Assembly (NCBI RefSeq): GCF_018403225.1
Contig: NZ_BOSG01000001.1
Location: forward strand, 2,976,001-3,040,000
Length of the DNA: 64,000 nt
Direction: 5' to 3'
From: Paenibacillus sp. J23TS9
GTDB lineage: Bacteria > Bacillota > Bacilli > Paenibacillales > Paenibacillaceae
Shown in pieces: positions 62,634 to 64,000 of this stretch. The notes under the pieces are model-generated. The model was not told where the DNA came from. It made no database searches and saw only the letters and a list, made by a program, of their open reading frames with translations. A program made the translations under genes and the position numbers. Numbering within the stretch: position 1 is the first letter of the stretch; every line of letters starts with the position of its first letter.

Positions 62634-62798
62634 CAGAAATGCTCCTTTAACCCGTTATCATTATCCAATTATAGCGTTTACATTGTGAAGTTGACAAACA
62701 TTTTTCACGTGTGCATTTTTCTTGGAATTTCTTGACTTCGGAAAAATCAGAACTTAAACTAAAATCGTGAACAACATTATTCCTTACAAGAGGTCAAG
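62634..62798. promoter_or_regulatory. Divergent promoter region of the AraC and ExuR-like genes
   Basis: A 165-base AT-rich gap. ACGTGTGCA at 62707-62715 recurs before the tagaturonate reductase gene (63850-63858), so it may be part of the ExuR-like operator. TTGACA also occurs here on the plus strand. Confidence 0.4.
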
Positions 62799-63794
62799 AT
62801 GATTACGATAAAAGATATTGCACGCGTCGCCGGAGTTTCCCACACAACCGTGTCCAGAGCGCTAAACGGCAACCCGCTCATCAAGAAGGAAACCCGGGAC
62901 AAAATCGAAAAAATTGCTGCCGAAATGAATTACATCCCTAATTACAGCGCCAAAAGTCTTGTGATGAAAAAATCGTATACGATCGGATTGTTCTTCTCCA
63001 GTATTGATCAGGGAACCTCCGCCAGCTTTCTCGTCGACGTCATTAAGGGGATCCATCTTGTCCTGGATGAAAACTACAGCTTGACGGTTCATGGGATAGA
63101 CGGGATTCATCATTTCGATGCGATTCTGCCCCAGCGCTTTGATGGAATTCTGGTCATGAGCCAAAGTGACGCGGATAATGCCTTTATTTATCACGTCAAA
63201 AAAATGGGCATTCCACTCGTCGTATTGAACCGTCATTTGGAGGATCCGGGCATTATGAATGTCGTGGCCAATGACCGCGCTGGCGTGAAAGAAGCCCTGG
63301 ATTATGCAATCACGCAGGGTCACCGTCGTTTTGCAATCATTGAGGGGAAAGCCGGTTTCAAATCATCAACGGAACGCAAGCAAGGCTTTATGGACAGCTT
63401 AATTGCCCACCGCCTTCCGCTCGTGCCTGAATATTTTGCAGCAGGGGATTATGGTGTAGAGAGCGGCTATTCGGCGATGTGCACTTTACTCGCTCTGCCA
63501 GAGCCTCCCTCGCTCGTGTTCTGTGCAAATGATGACATGGCGATTGGTGCCATGAACGCTTGCTATGCCAAGGGAATTACGATTCCCGCACAGCTGTCGC
63601 TGATCGGATTCGATGATATTTTATTTGCCCGTTACACGAATCCCGCTCTTACGACCGTTCATAAACCGGTTGCCGATATCAGCAAGCTGGGGACGACGAA
63701 GTTGATCGAGCTCATGCAAGAGCCGTCTGCCGTTACTGAGCAGCTGTTTGTCAAAACGGCGTTAATGGTGCGTCAAAGCGTGGCCTCGGTATAA
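62799..63794 (+). CDS. LacI family regulator, ExuR-like
   Basis: A 331-residue LacI/GalR repressor: helix-turn-helix at residues 2-57 ([44 protein letters not shown]) and a sugar-sensing domain with [23 protein letters not shown]. It lies directly upstream of a tagaturonate reductase gene, the same pairing as B. subtilis exuR with hexuronate genes, so galacturonate or its products are the likely effector. AAGAGG lies before the ATG. Confidence 0.88.
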   Translation: MITIKDIARVAGVSHTTVSRALNGNPLIKKETRDKIEKIAAEMNYIPNYSAKSLVMKKSYTIGLFFSSIDQGTSASFLVDVIKGIHLVLDENYSLTVHGIDGIHHFDAILPQRFDGILVMSQSDADNAFIYHVKKMGIPLVVLNRHLEDPGIMNVVANDRAGVKEALDYAITQGHRRFAIIEGKAGFKSSTERKQGFMDSLIAHRLPLVPEYFAAGDYGVESGYSAMCTLLALPEPPSLVFCANDDMAIGAMNACYAKGITIPAQLSLIGFDDILFARYTNPALTTVHKPVADISKLGTTKLIELMQEPSAVTEQLFVKTALMVRQSVASV

Positions 63795-63811
63795 CACCAA
63801 GTTCTTATCTG

Positions 63812-63836
63812 AAAAAGAGGAACCCCTCTTTTTTTA
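63812..63836 (+). terminator. Terminator of the ExuR-like gene
   Basis: AAAAAGAGG and CCTCTTTTT pair around AACC, followed by more T. It lies 17 bases after the stop at 63794, so the next gene probably has its own promoter or depends on readthrough. Confidence 0.82.
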
Positions 63837-63843
63837 TACAAAA

Positions 63844-63861
63844 ATGTTAACGTGTGCAAAT
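63844..63861. promoter_or_regulatory. Candidate ExuR-type operator before the tagaturonate reductase gene
   Basis: ATGTTAACGTGTGCAAAT is a loose dyad centred on an ACGT core, between the terminator and the reductase ribosome site. It shares ACGTGTGCA with the region before the ExuR-like gene. Regulator assignment is inferred. Confidence 0.4.
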
Positions 63862-63894
63862 TACCATAACTTCATGAAAAGGAGATTATGCAGG

Positions 63895-64000
63895 ATGTCG
63901 CAACAACTTTCTAAAAGCACTTATCCCCAATTCCCCTCTTATCCGGAGCGCATCATTCAATTTGGAGGCGGGAATTTCATGCGTGCCTTTGTAGACTGGC
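63895..64000 (+). CDS. uxaB: Tagaturonate reductase (start of gene, cut by window edge)
   Basis: The first 35 codons of a mannitol-dehydrogenase-family protein. [19 protein letters not shown] corresponds to the conserved N-terminal NAD-binding motif of UxaB (E. coli [19 protein letters not shown]). AAGGAG lies 10 bases before the ATG at 63895. UxaB reduces tagaturonate to altronate in the galacturonate isomerase pathway, matching the pectin cluster to the left. The first Glu of the FGEGNF motif is Gly here. Confidence 0.85.
   Translation, partial: MSQQLSKSTYPQFPSYPERIIQFGGGNFMRAFVDW

Noticed and set aside
1..64000. CRISPR arrays, tRNA/rRNA genes, insertion sequences, prophage
   Set aside because: I saw no spaced direct repeats, cloverleaf sequences, transposase or phage structural genes.

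Overview
The window looks like a chromosomal segment of a Paenibacillus-type Firmicute. This is inferred from gene content: several CUT1 sugar importers without their own ATPase, LacI and LysR regulators, a YesM/YesN-type two-component system, a membrane-anchored AraC regulator, pectin and sialic-acid catabolism, strong AGGAGG ribosome sites, frequent TTG/GTG starts and cre-like boxes. I see no rRNA, tRNA, CRISPR array, insertion sequence or prophage. No species can be named from sequence alone.

Layout. (1) 1-5.5 kb: a minus-strand cluster with a LacI regulator, a sugar-binding lipoprotein, two permeases and a GH65 disaccharide phosphorylase cut by the window edge. (2) 5.7-7.7 kb: a YtrA-type GntR regulator, an ABC ATPase and a membrane protein behind a palindromic operator. 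(3) 7.9-14.1 kb: a secreted seven-repeat (propeller-like) protein with two Ig-like domains, an O-methyltransferase with a divergent LysR gene, a GNAT acetyltransferase, a 55-residue protein and a bicupin oxalate decarboxylase. (4) 14.2-22.9 kb: nine co-oriented genes encoding a complete ABC importer (two permeases, ATPase, binding lipoprotein), a 162-residue unknown, a PHP-fold hydrolase, a variant glycerophosphodiesterase-family protein, a LacI regulator and a MATE exporter, behind two identical perfect palindromes. This is the best candidate for an undescribed system. (5) 23-40 kb: mixed metabolic genes: a UbiD-type decarboxylase, a DUF1254/DUF1214 protein, a PLD-like lipoprotein, a nitroreductase, a frameshifted small membrane protein, a LysE exporter, an acyl-CoA dehydrogenase, a DHA2 exporter with a divergent MarR regulator, tandem amidohydrolases with a divergent LysR regulator, a short-chain dehydrogenase and a small membrane-anchored protein.

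(6) 39.5-49 kb: a sialic-acid module (YhcH/NanQ-like protein, binding protein, two permeases, NanK-like kinase, NanA, NanE) directly downstream of a sensor kinase and AraC-type response regulator, with two good cre-like sites. A secreted NlpC/P60 peptidase follows at 49.2-50.0 kb. (7) 50.3-64 kb: a pectin-oligosaccharide module. It holds an LplA/LplB/LplC-type importer with lplC on the opposite strand, GH105, GH28, an alpha/beta hydrolase, a pectinesterase and a frameshifted GH43, then an AraC regulator, an ExuR-like LacI regulator and the start of a tagaturonate reductase gene. All the enzymes there lack signal peptides, which suggests that esterified oligogalacturonides are imported first and dismantled in the cytoplasm.

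The three CUT1 importers (GH65, sialic acid, pectin) have no ATPase gene nearby and probably share an MsmX-like ATPase encoded elsewhere. Only the importer at 18.8-22.8 kb carries its own ATPase.
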